Positions 54,431-63,440 of a stretch of 64,000 nucleotides of DNA are shown here, in pieces. The stretch covers positions 15,144,849 through 15,208,848 of the forward strand of contig JAKZAP010000001.1 of assembly GCA_023053575.1 (NCBI GenBank), written 5' to 3'. The translations under genes were made by a program, and so were the position numbers. Numbering within the stretch: position 1 is the stretch's first letter; each line of letters opens with the position of its first letter. A model generated the notes under the pieces. It was not told the DNA's origin. It saw only the letters and a program-made list of their open reading frames with translations, and did not search any database. Source of the DNA: Branchinecta lynchi (Eukaryota > Arthropoda > Branchiopoda > Anostraca > Branchinectidae).

Positions 54431-54750
54431 ACTGTTCCGTGAGTTCTACATCCCATGTATACACTTCCGGAACACAAGCTCCAGCTCCAATTATATAGTT
54501 TCCGGTATAGCCTACCGGCTCCCTAGCTTCTGAGTACATAGTTCCGTGAGGCTACCAGACGAGAAACTGGTACGATGAAGTTTCCGTGAGCTATTTCGAT
54601 TTACTACCGGAACAGGAGCCAGCACATACAAGTTTCCGTTAGTCAATGACGTCAGATCCGGAATCGTAGCGCTGATGGTTTGGTTTCCGTGAGAACTACC
54701 GGTTCCGTAGCTCGTAGGACATAAAGATGGCTCCCGGTTCCCTAGACAGT
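54431..54750. repeat. Cluster of TTCCGTGAG motifs
   Basis: Exact TTCCGTGAG occurs at 54435, 54542, 54582 and 54685, and TTCCGTTAG at 54634. They are interspersed with CCGGAAC, CCGGTA and CCGGTTCC words. The order suggests worn units of roughly 50 or 100 bases. No gene is recognised. Confidence 0.5.
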
Positions 54751-54980
54751 GCCCTAATTAAACGGATGAGTTTTTTTTGTACTTGTACGCAAAGTATCTG
54801 GAATAGGAGGTTAAAAAAATTTACCCGTATATCAGAAATGAAACTGTGATTGCAGACTTCTTTTAAGGTAAGGTTAGGTACAATTTTAATGGCAAATATA
54901 AATAAACCTGGTGTTTCTCAAAAGCATCAGACATGCCAGTGGCGTAAAAAACGACGCTTCACTAATTCTGATGGGTTTGT
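54751..54980. other. Unassigned intronic sequence
   Basis: Nothing recognised. Confidence 0.4.
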
Positions 54981-55459
54981 AAAAATTATAAATACAATTC
55001 TAGCCTAAGGCATTGTACAGAAAAAACAAACGAACAACTATCACACATCGACACTAAAATTTAAGGACAACAAGAGAATTTGCGACAACAGACACATGAC
55101 TAAAGAAAAAAATAAAAATAAAAGCCTTTCTTTTTTTGGCATGGGTCTGATCTTCCTCCGAGCACAAACAAAAATGAATCAATTAAATCAGACAGAAGAA
55201 ATATAATTGCTAGATAACTTAAATAGTTTCAGAGCTCTTTTAAAAACTTTCCTATCTTCGGACACTCTTTAACAGTTTCAGGCAATGAATTCCATACTTT
55301 TACACCTGTATGACGAATAGAAAAGCTAGACCTTCTAGAAGGATAACAAATGGTAGAAAGATTGGACCGCCGTATTGTGTTATAGTCATGAAATTGACTT
55401 TTCATTCACAACCATGTCTGAATTTAAATCTTCGGCTTGTATCTGCGAAATTATATTGG

Positions 55460-55504
55460 CCGTTTGACTGCTTTGTCCTTTCCCACATATTACAATAAGA
55501 GACA
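55460..55504. repeat. 45-bp target-site duplication, left copy
   Basis: CCGTTTGACTGCTTTGTCCT and the next 25 bases recur with one change at 55849-55893, flanking the insertion between them. Confidence 0.9.
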
Positions 55505-55848
55505 AGAGATCCGTTTGTTTAGTTGATTGGTTGATTTTGGTACGACGGCATGGTTTCCCACTTACTGTTCGTTTTTTTTTGTTTGTTTTTTTGCTTTCTT
55601 CCTTCATTTCTTTTTGTTCTTCCTCTTTCAGTTTTCTTCTCTTTTTTGAAAAAGTATGTGAAAATTAATGTAAACTGAAGTGTTTTTTTTTACTGCCCCC
55701 ACAGGCCCATTCGGGCTTTCCTGCAGTCAGAAGTATCAGCTACGTGTATAAAGTCTGTCAAGAGGGTTAAAAAAGGTGTCTTCATGTAGTTTAGCATGTA
55801 AAAGTTGGTTTGTATAATAAAGAGTATTAAACTAAAACTAAACTAAAA
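55505..55848 (+). mobile_element. 5'-truncated LINE end with ACTAA tail
   Basis: A 344-bp insertion with the LINE-type stem-loop GGCCCATTCGGGC (55704-55716). It ends in (ACTAA)n and is flanked by the 45-bp duplication. It carries no coding sequence. Confidence 0.75.
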
Positions 55849-55941
55849 CCGTTTGACTACTTTGTCCTTTCCCACATATTACAATAAGAGACAGATCGTC
55901 GACGTATTTCCATCTTTCCGGTCTATAAAAATTAATTGTAA

Positions 55942-57332
55942 GTATGTACAGTTCTACTAAGGGGGTGGTAAAAATAATAGGGGGAGGATTCTCGAGAGTT
56001 TTTAGTAGTAAAAAAGGCGTAAGACAGGGATGTACACTTTCACCTAGGCTTTTCGGAATATTTATTAATGATTTAGTGGAATTTTTAGAAAAGCGATGGG
56101 CCCCATCAATAACTTTAAGTGGGATACCCTTATCAGTACTACTTTTTGCTGATGATACAGCGCTTGTTGCTAAAACCGAGTTTGAACTCCAAGTTTTGCT
56201 AGATCTTGTGGCAGAGTATTTGGATCAAAAGAAATTAAGTCTAAACGTTAAGAAGACAGAAGTTGTAGTTTTTCATTCAGGGAGGAATATTAAGAAGGTT
56301 GATCCACCTAAGTTTTATTTTAAAGGTTCGGAGTTAAAAATAAGTGCCCAGTTTAAATATTTGGGATTTATTTTAATGGAAAACGGAAGTTGGAAGTCTC
56401 ATGTAAAGGAAATGGTGACAAGGGGAAAAGCAGCTTCTGCAGCTATATTTAGAAACACTACTCTAATGTCAATAAAAAATTTAAAAATCCACAAGCATGT
56501 ATTTATGTCTAAGATAATGCCAACTTTCCATTACGGGGCGGAAATATGGGGAAATGAAGCAGCTCCGCAACTTGAGACTATCCAGCTGCAGTATTATAAG
56601 AGATTATTCGGGTTGCATCCTACAACCCACACACAGGCACTTAAGGGGGACCTAGGAATTTATTCGCTTCGAAGGCATAGGGTAGCTCAAATTATTAGAT
56701 TTTGGCAGAAGATAGTTGGTTTGCCTGATGATAGGCTAGTTAAAGCAGCTTACATGGAAATGTTGAATTCGGGGAAACCTAAATCATGGCCGTTTCAAGT
56801 TAAATCTATACTTGATGATGTTGGATTTTCTTATATATGGAATGGTGGTCTAGGCCCTCCGGAGCAAACTCCAGCCCTTTTGAATGAATTATTGAGAGTT
56901 TTTGAAGACCAGGAAAAACAAAAGTGGGTTGGTATAATATCTTTATCGGAAACCCTGTTAAATTACAGAAAGATTAAAACAGTGTACGAATCTGAGTTTT
57001 ATTTTAAGCTTAATTTGCCTGCTACTTATTTGAGGTACTGGATCCAATTGAGAGCTAATTGTCTACCACTGCACGGTAGAAATAAAGTTTTTGATAGGAA
57101 GGCGAGAATCCCAAATAGGAATTATTCATGCCCTCTGTGTGGACGTGAAGAGGAGGACATTGGTCATTTCTTGAGTCGGTGCCAAGAGCTTTCAAGCATC
57201 CGTAGGGAGGTTTTTGGGGTTGCGATCCCCCTACTCCCTGGTATTCTGAAGTGTACTTCTGCTCAATCTATTAGTAGGGTTGGCCGTTACATAAGTAGAG
57301 CGTTGGAAGCTAGAAAGATTTTTGTTGATTAG
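55942..57332 (+). CDS. LINE reverse transcriptase, 5'-truncated but uninterrupted (462 codons)
   Basis: The frame from 55944 encodes the second half of a non-LTR reverse transcriptase. It has GVRQGCTLSP (25-34), the FADD active site (68-71), LNVKKTEVVVF (100-110), FKYLGFIL (137-144), a thumb and connection region, and a C-terminal zinc knuckle C396-x2-C399-x8-H408-x4-C413. Motif A and everything upstream are missing, so the copy is truncated and cannot act alone, but it has no stops. This suggests a recent insertion into the old minus-strand LINE. Its clade differs from the YVDD elements (GVRQG rather than GVPQG). The start codon is simply the first ATG. Confidence 0.85.
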
Positions 57333-57420
57333 ATTAATTATCCTTTTTCCGTGTGTATGTATCTTTTTGTGTTGAACGTGTATATGGCCCTCGGGCTTTT
57401 TTCAATACAATTATTATTAT
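57333..57420 (+). mobile_element. 3' UTR and tail of the LINE
   Basis: Stem-loop GGCCCTCGGGC (57386-57396) followed by AATACAATTATTATTATTAT. The same tail occurs at 20738-20783. Flanking words TAAAAATTAATTGTAA (55926-55941) and TGTATAGTTAATCGTAA (57428-57444) may be a worn target duplication. Confidence 0.7.
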
Positions 57421-57958
57421 CAGAAGCTGTATAGTTAATCGTAACAAGAAAAAGTAGCGGACCTAAAATAGCTCCGTGCGGCATATCATAAAAAATGGCC
57501 TGCAGACAAGTTCGGAATTTAGGACGCATCCTTCAAAAATCCTACAATAATTTTTATAATATTGGTGTTGACATTAAATTCATTCAAAAGTTTATCAACT
57601 AGAATATAATGGTTTGTCAGGTCAAAACCTTTTTTAAAGTCAATCTCGATTAAAATCAGTGTTTTTAAAAACAAAATCTATAAGATTTACGCTATAATGT
57701 CTGGTTGATCTTTTGGGACGATTTTGGATCTAAAAGCAGATTTTTTTCAACCGTTCAGCTACAAAACTTTCAGACACTTTACTGAAAATTGGGGTTAGGG
57801 AAGCGGAGAGCCCTCCGTCAAAACCAAGTTTTGCATCTTTTCGGGGTGTTGGTGTTAGATAGCCAACTTTCCAAATAGCTAAGTACTCTGAAGCTGAAGA
57901 AATAATCATTGAAAATATCTGCAAGGGGTTTAACAGGTTTATCCGGGGATGTTTTAGT
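57421..57958 (-). pseudogene. LINE fragment on the minus strand (upstream half of the reverse transcriptase)
   Basis: Read right to left: DKPVKPLADIFSMIISSASE, WKVGYLTPTPRK, GGLSASLTPIFSKVSESFVA, then with stops KKGFDLTNHYILVDKL, and PHGAILGPLLFLVTIN next to the junction. These are reverse transcriptase motifs 0 to B. They connect to the YVDD box at 55926 once the 1.5-kb inserted LINE is removed. Confidence 0.75.
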
Positions 57959-58450
57959 TAATAATAATAATAATAATAATAATATTTATTTATTACCCAC
58001 TTACATCGAAAAGATTAATAGTGGAGTATAAACTTGAAGAAGGAAAAAGATAAAACGGAAAAAGACGTAAAACAACAACTAGAGTCAACAAAACATTAAT
58101 AAAACAAACGGATCAAACCGTGGTGAGGCGACAAACGCCGATACGCTGTTTCTGAGAGCTTTTTGTGTAGATCAGTCAGCTTCTCAGTAATATTCGGAAG
58201 ATAAAACTTTTTAACTATCTTTCGATTCTTGTACCACAGAGGAAGATAGAGAAGAAATTTACAGAATCGGAAGTAAGAAGATCGAATATCGCTAATGTCT
58301 TTTTTCTTAAATATAGGGTAAAGCCCAGAAAGGTAAAGAACAGGGATGTCTATTCGTGTCACAGTGTCTGCAGCTATACTGTTGGAACAGTAATTCTAGA
58401 TGCTATCGGCAATTCGCCCCACTCTTGCAAAAGCTGAAAGGATCGTCTAC
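57959..58450 (-). mobile_element. Third LINE fragment on the minus strand (C-terminus and ATA tail)
   Basis: The (TAATAA)n run at 57959-57984 is the minus-strand 3' tail. Upstream, 58362-58096 encodes IPVLYLSGLYPIFKKKD, FCKFLLYLPLWYKNRK and ends HHGLIRLFY, a LINE C-terminus. It is inserted into the preceding LINE fragment. Coding-like remnants continue to about 58450. Confidence 0.65.
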
Positions 58451-58530
58451 TAGAAATGACGTTGTTAGACTGTTCCTATGGCCGGCTTCTACCAGACTGT
58501 TGTAGTGGTTTGCGAATTCTGTTCACAAGC

Positions 58531-58602
58531 CCCTCGGTAGCTCAGTTGGTAGAGCGTCTGTCTTGTAAACAGAGGGCCTGGGTTCAAATCCCGGCTGAGG
58601 AG
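58531..58602 (+). tRNA. tRNA-Thr (TGT) or tRNA-derived sequence
   Basis: A full cloverleaf. Acceptor CCCTCGG/CTGAGGA (one G-T pair and a C1-A72 mismatch), D stem GCTC/GAGC, anticodon stem TCTGT/ACAGA with loop CTTGTAA (anticodon TGT at 58564-58566), T stem CTGGG/CCCGG with loop TTCAAAT. The A box TAGCTCAGTTGG and B box GGTTCAAATCC match RNA polymerase III promoters. A T5 terminator lies at 58605-58609. Two more pairs could extend the acceptor stem outward around the mismatch. It may be a working gene, a pseudogene or the head of a SINE. It lies in intron 1, same strand as the host gene. Confidence 0.75.
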
Positions 58603-58604
58603 CA

Positions 58605-58609
58605 TTTTT
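58605..58609 (+). terminator. RNA polymerase III T5 terminator
   Basis: TTTTT begins three bases after the discriminator base of the tRNA-like gene, the usual place for pol III termination. Confidence 0.6.
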
Positions 58610-58789
58610 GTCTATCAGTTCACTACTTATAAAATGTTAGACTTATTTTTCTTAGTTGAACAGAACGGCAAAAACCTTTAAGTTTATTTACAGGAAGATG
58701 AACACAGACACAATTAATGGTAAAACAAATATATATAGAGACCCCCCGAGCATCGGCATTTGGCCATGTGTAGCTTGCCCGATGATGAC

Positions 58790-59757
58790 TAACGAGACCA
58801 AAGGATTCGATGGGATCCCAGAAATTTAATGTTTGGTCCAGACAATTGGGTCTCGTAGATATTCGGTGTTCGACAGACTCCTTAAACATTTTTACTATTA
58901 AAATTTAAACAGATTAAGGCCAATGGTTATCATCTGAGATGACCAAGTTCAGATATGGATTCAGCATGTGAGTTTACCCTTTAGCCTAAGTCGTATCTAC
59001 TTTGACGAAATCGATTCCGGTTTCGGCCGGATTCCGGACAAACTATATATTTGTCTGGCAAAACCCAAAGCTCAAAAATGAATTCAACATGTCTCCTTAA
59101 CCCTACATCGAACCTTTAATCAACTTCAGATGAAACTTTTACTTTTTAAAAAATTTTCGGTTTCAGCCCGACTCCGAGCGATCTATACCTACGGTGAGAA
59201 GATGATTGTCATATATGTATTTAGCATGTCCTCTTACCCACAAACCGAACATCTTATCAAATACAAATAAAATTTTACTTTAAACAAGTTTTCCGGTTTT
59301 GGCCGGATTCCGGCCGAACTAATTGTCCGGCCACAGAATAATTTTCATATTCGGACACAGCACGTCTCCTTACCCCTAGAATAACTCTATAATCAACTTC
59401 AGATATAAACTTTTACTTACATAAATTTTCCGTTTTATCCGGGAACTTCCTGTTCGACGAGAAATAATTTTCATATTCGAAGTCAGCGGGCCTTCTTACC
59501 CCTAAATCGACTATCTCATTAGCTTTTAAAAACTTTTTTCCCCCTTAATTTCGAACCCCTCCCTCACTTCTAAATATAGGGCTAGAGAATCCATCTTCGA
59601 ATTTGACCTGTACTTTGACCCAAAGAACTAATCATGCCAAGTTTGAAAATATCGGAACCCCTTCGCGAGTTATCGTGCTAACATACGGACAGATAGACAG
59701 ACGAACAATTTTTACGAAGTCATAGGTATCCTTCCACTTACGTTTTGGTATCCCAAC
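58790..59757 (+). repeat. CCGG-monomer family, copy 9
   Basis: Left terminus ACGAGACCAAAGGATTCGAT, then TGGGATCCCAG and AATTGGGTCTCGT. About five monomers with CCGGATTCCGG and CTTACCC follow. The right end has CCCCTTCGCGAGTTATCGTG, ACAGATAGACAG and ACTTACGTTTTGGTATCCCA. It ends 150 bases before exon 2. Confidence 0.8.
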
Positions 59758-59910
59758 AGTGAAGCGAGTGCGAGGGGTTAATACCTTCTGCAGACTGCAG
59801 GTTGTGCTGGACATGACAGACGTTCAGAACACAAGTCAGATTAGCCTACTATGCGGATGAGTTCCGTCAAACAAAAAATATTAGATGCCTTTAATAATCT
59901 TTTCTTTTAG

Positions 59911-60073
59911 CAAAGCCTCCTGCGGCAGCGGGTCTTCGTGACGTCACACATTTAACTCGAGACAGACTGGCACTTCAGTGCCGCATAAGAGGGAACCCCA
60001 TTCCAAGTGTTACCTGGTTTAAGGATGGCAAAGAGGTGAAACCATCGAAGCGCATCAAAATTAAAACGAAAAG
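59911..60073 (+). CDS. Neuregulin-like ligand, exon 2 (first half of the Ig-like domain)
   Basis: The acceptor TTTTCTTTTAG precedes 59911 and the donor GTAAGG starts at 60074. With the G from exon 1 it encodes AKPPAAAGLRDV, then LALQCRIRGNPIPSVTWFKDG, and a basic end KIKTKR. It has the first Ig cysteine and the WFKDG tryptophan strand. In neuregulins the corresponding stretch reads LVLRC, FKWFKNG and NIKIQKK. The basic run lies close to an intron there too, as I recall. The second cysteine and the EGF domain must be in exons beyond the window. Phase 2 at the end. Confidence 0.85.
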
Positions 60074-60589
60074 GTAAGGCCCGCTGCTGTTTATTCAGTA
60101 CTGAAATACCCTGACAAGAACAAAATGTTATCTTTCTGATGTCTGGATATAACTCGGCTGAGAATTTTTCGCGAAGGACTAGTCATACACCATTTACAGA
60201 GGCTTTTGGTATGAATACCAATAATAATGAGCTTTGTTATAAATTAAGAGCAAAAGGTATACAGCATGCTGTAAATCCTAAAGATACGATCTTTCGTTGA
60301 ACCGTTCTGGAGTCCCAGTGTGGAGCCGCTGAGGTTTAGCTCAGGTAAAGACTGCAACTGACATCATTGCAATGTTTGGTGGAAAAAGAGATCTGCACCA
60401 AGAGGTCAATGCCTGCGTAAACAAGACCAATTGTTTGGTGCGTCTCCAAAGTACGGTATGCAGCTATTTTCTTCGTCTAATCAATGACGGTTTTGCCAAC
60501 TGACCTCATAGACTATGACGGGGCTTAAAGTCCGTACATAAACATGGAGTTTCTAAAGGACCCCTCTTGCTTATTCTGCTTTTATTTTA
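60074..60589 (+). other. Start of intron 2, unassigned
   Basis: No element recognised. No exon that would complete the Ig domain was found before 64000. Confidence 0.45.
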
Positions 60590-61035
60590 TTCTTAGCTCC
60601 TTTATGATATTAAAAGCTTCTGAAACCCCAGCCTTTCGCCTTTGCTTTGTTTTGTACCTACGATTTTGTTAGGCACGCAAAGGAATCTTCGCCGATAGCT
60701 TCAAGGTCCGCCGACAATCTTTCACAAATAAGGACATGATAAGCTTCACAGTGTTGTTTCTCATTTTGGAAGACATGGTAGTCCATCAACTCTATCTTCT
60801 CTTTTAAACTTACTTTTATTTTGCTTGGTTTTCCCACTTTTTAACGACGGCGCATTCAGTTTTCAAATATTTTGCGTCGACCCGCCGCGTCGGAGAGCAG
60901 GAAGATTGGATAGAGTCGACAAGCGCTAACAATAAAATCGCTAACTTCACGAAGAATGTAACAGTGTTTTCGAAAAACGATACGTCTGAGCTATTTCATC
61001 ATGGAAAGATCATTCCTGGTAAGAGTTGTGCTTTA
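60590..61035. repeat. 500-bp dispersed repeat family, copy 4
   Basis: Contains TTTGTACCTACGATTTTGTT, GACAATCTTTCACAAATAAG, TTTTGGAAGACATGGTAGTC, GTCGGAGAGCAGGAAGATTG and ATTCCTGGTAAGAGTTGTGC in family order. Confidence 0.7.
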
Positions 61036-61199
61036 CTCCCAATCTGATCTTACGCTTTTCCTACACTCAAATCCCCCATCTGTTGTGGGGGTCAGCGTCA
61101 GGGCGTGACAATATTTCAGGTGTCAAATATTATGTCCTTAACAGCAACCCATTTCGACGAAGACAGAAAACAAAAGTGAAAAGACATACAAAACTTTAA

Positions 61200-61480
61200 G
61201 GAAAAACTGTTTTTAAGCCCACCCTAGGGCAGTGCCAGGAGTCTCCTTTACCGGATCAGTTTGGGCCGGGTGCTCTTCCCTGGTATATTGAAATCGACTA
61301 ACCACAAAGTGATAAAAATGGTGGGGGTTACGTGAGGGGAAATCTAAACAGGAGGTAGATGATTTTTGTGTTGTAGTATCATTATGTTTGCGATGTGCTA
61401 TTATATTTGTATGTGGTGTTTGTATAATTCTGTGCATGGCCCACCCGTGGCTGATTAAACACTATTCTGTTCTTTCTATC
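61200..61480 (+). mobile_element. Possible LINE or retroposon 3' end
   Basis: GCATGGCCCACCCGTGGCTG near 61434-61453 forms a short stem and is followed by a TTCTTTCTATCT tail, similar in layout to the other LINE ends. No coding remnant. Confidence 0.35.
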
Positions 61481-62004
61481 TAAAAATCATAAATAAGTCA
61501 TTGCTTATTATCCACATCATAGATGATTTTTGCTACTCATGGAGGGGAATTTAGGAATCCTGACATCCCTTAATCGTTTGAAATGAGTGATAAGTGATTT
61601 GCAAAGGGGTTTGAGACTCTTCAATAAACAAGTGAGGGAAGTGAATGCACTCGCAATTTTGTAACAATATTGCGATGCTCTCGTGGAAGGAATAGCAAGT
61701 GATGTGGAAATATAAACTAAAGCTGATTCTAAGCAGAAACATTTGAGACCGTCTTTGAATTATATAGTTCAAATCAGTCCACCCGTCAGCATTCTTTGAA
61801 GTTATACCACCACAAATAAACATGAAAATTGGTCAAAGTTCATTTTGTTATCGTGCGTGCCAGGCATGGAACGGTCTACCTGAGCCCTGTTTCCCAGCCC
61901 AATTTACTCTCGTTCATGCAACATCTTGCTGGTACACCTTTCAGTTGCAGCGCTTATGTGAATATGTGAATGCTTTCTACTGTATCCTTGCTGTAACAGT
62001 AGCC
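61481..62004. other. Unassigned intronic sequence
   Basis: Nothing recognised. Confidence 0.4.
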
Positions 62005-62006
62005 TA

Positions 62007-62402
62007 GTTGTGTTTTTGCAGATACCATGGTATCTGATACCACGGTCTAAAGTCGTTTTTGCAGTTATCGTGGTGTTTGACACCACGGTCAAAAGGCGTT
62101 TTTGCAGTTATCTTGATATCTGGCCAGTTATCGTGTATCAGATATTCAGATACTACGGTCCGACCGTGGTAACTGGTCGTGGTATCTGAAAAGTCATCTC
62201 ACTTTCATCAAATTTTGTCAGGTTGGTGAGAAAGAAGAGAAAGAAGTTTAGCACTTGGTGATGTAACTGGATATCTGTCTTTCTTTTGGGATGACTTTAA
62301 AAAGTGAGCACGTGTATCAGGTACCACGATAACTGCAAAAACAACTAATTGCAGATCCTGTTACCGTGGTAACAGATACCAAGGTATCAGCAAAAACGCA
62401 AC
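62007..62402. mobile_element. GATACC-palindrome MITE, copy 2 (396 bp, intact)
   Basis: TA flanks at 62005-62006 and 62403-62404. The left end GTTGTGTTTTTGCAGATACC and right end GGTATCAGCAAAAACGCAAC are inverted over about 40 bases. Several internal GATACCA(T/C)GGTATC palindromes and ACCACGATAACTGCAAAAAC arms give a multiply folded structure. The same family as 42703-44740, in opposite orientation. Confidence 0.8.
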
Positions 62403-62404
62403 TA

Positions 62405-63189
62405 GTGTATAGTGAAGTTCTATTAAACAATAGTTCATGTGTTTTGTAGGGAGAGAAGCTTCAGCTTAACCACTTTTCTATTGATAAACAAATATTTTTT
62501 ACGTTTGTATTGTCATAACTCAGGTGCAGTATGAACTTAATATTGTCTACAAAATTATGCTGAAAGGGAGCAGCGAGAGATCTTAGCAACCACTTACCTG
62601 TATATATTTTAGAGAATATTGTGACGGTGCAAATAACTAAATAGTGGGCTACTAAACTGAAAATTCTAGCAGAAGTATTTAGTCTACGAGCACGCATGGG
62701 TCCTGTAAATATCGACACCGTCAGAAGTTTCATAACAGATAACAAAAGGATGTGCATTTTCAACGGACAACAACTCAACAGGCAACACTTCGGATGTAAT
62801 CTCTTTCGGTTGTGACAACGTTATGCATAACAAGCATTGCCGAAGAGCCTAAAATGCCGAAAACGCATCTGCTGATTTTTCCAATATCATAAAGACAAAC
62901 AAAAAAGTAATCTACGCCATTGTGGATCTTCAGTTATCGCAGATTTTATTTTCATTTCTTACTGGGTTTCCATCCCTTTATTCTACAAATTTCTTTTTTC
63001 ATCAATTTCAGAATAACATTTAAGCTACGCGTACACACAGTCTGAGAAGATTTCGCATGCAAAAAGAAATATGGGAAATTCAGGTCACTATTCGCGTCAA
63101 ATTTTCTAAAGTTTGTTAACAAATGCCAATGTCGACATTGTCAAGGTCAACACTATCACACAAACTGGTCCAAACTGTTTGCAACCTGG
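62405..63189. other. Unassigned intronic sequence
   Basis: Nothing recognised. An acceptor-like TTTTTCATCAATTTCAG at about 63009 is not followed by an Ig-type frame. Confidence 0.4.
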
Positions 63190-63440
63190 TGCGACCCCGG
63201 GTGCGGAATACGGAAAATTTGCACAGCTGAAATTTCTGACCGGTGGAGCACCTCGGAAGCAACAAGCGCGGGCCTCATCTGCACTGGAAAAGAGTCAAAC
63301 GTGGAAAATGCAAAAAGCGGTGTAGTGCCGTTCGATTTATCAATGACATCGGAAACTCGAAATCTCGGAACTATGGATAGTTGGAACGACTAGGGGCCTA
63401 AAGTGAAGCAGCAATAAAGGATACCTGTGAAGACACAACT
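63190..63440. repeat. Dispersed CTCGGAAGCAA-family copy
   Basis: CACCTCGGAAGCAACAAGCG, GGCCTCATCTGC, AAACGTGGAAAATGCAAAAA and CGAAATCTCGGAACTATGGA match the copies at 28240 and 47790-47990 in order. Confidence 0.55.

Larger units (their letters stand above)
54981..55926 (-). pseudogene. LINE fragment on the minus strand (YVDD box to C-terminus), interrupted
   Basis: Read right to left: 55926 begins ERWKYVDDLSLIVICGKGQS, the reverse transcriptase active-site box, aligning with DRWKYVDNLSLAEVVSE of the LINE at 1640. After an internal deletion, the C-terminal motif GVKVWNSLPETVKECP appears near 55310-55250. A 3' region with GCCTTAGGC follows to about 54981. The 5' half continues at 57421-57958, beyond an inserted LINE. 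A second insertion (55505-55848) splits the YVDD segment with a 45-bp duplication. Confidence 0.75.
25808..59910 (+). other. Intron 1 of the neuregulin-like gene (34,103 bp)
   Basis: Bounded by GTAAGT and by a TTTTCTTTTAG acceptor. Exon 1 leaves one base (G) and exon 2 supplies CA, making Ala, so phases match. The alignment with type II neuregulin runs on across the junction (CKKC, then PPAAAG opposite PPQLKE), so no missing exon is needed. Nearly all its content is mobile elements and repeats. A tRNA-like gene lies 1.3 kb before exon 2. Confidence 0.75.

Noticed and set aside
58531..58604. Bacterial contamination suggested by the GCA after the tRNA acceptor
   Set aside because: The sequence is not CCA, A and B boxes and a T5 terminator are present, and the flanks are animal-type LINE and CCGG repeats continuous with the host gene.
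62990..63060. Next exon after the TTTTTCATCAATTTCAG site
   Set aside because: The required phase reaches a stop within about 12 codons and lacks the Ig DSGxYxC pattern.
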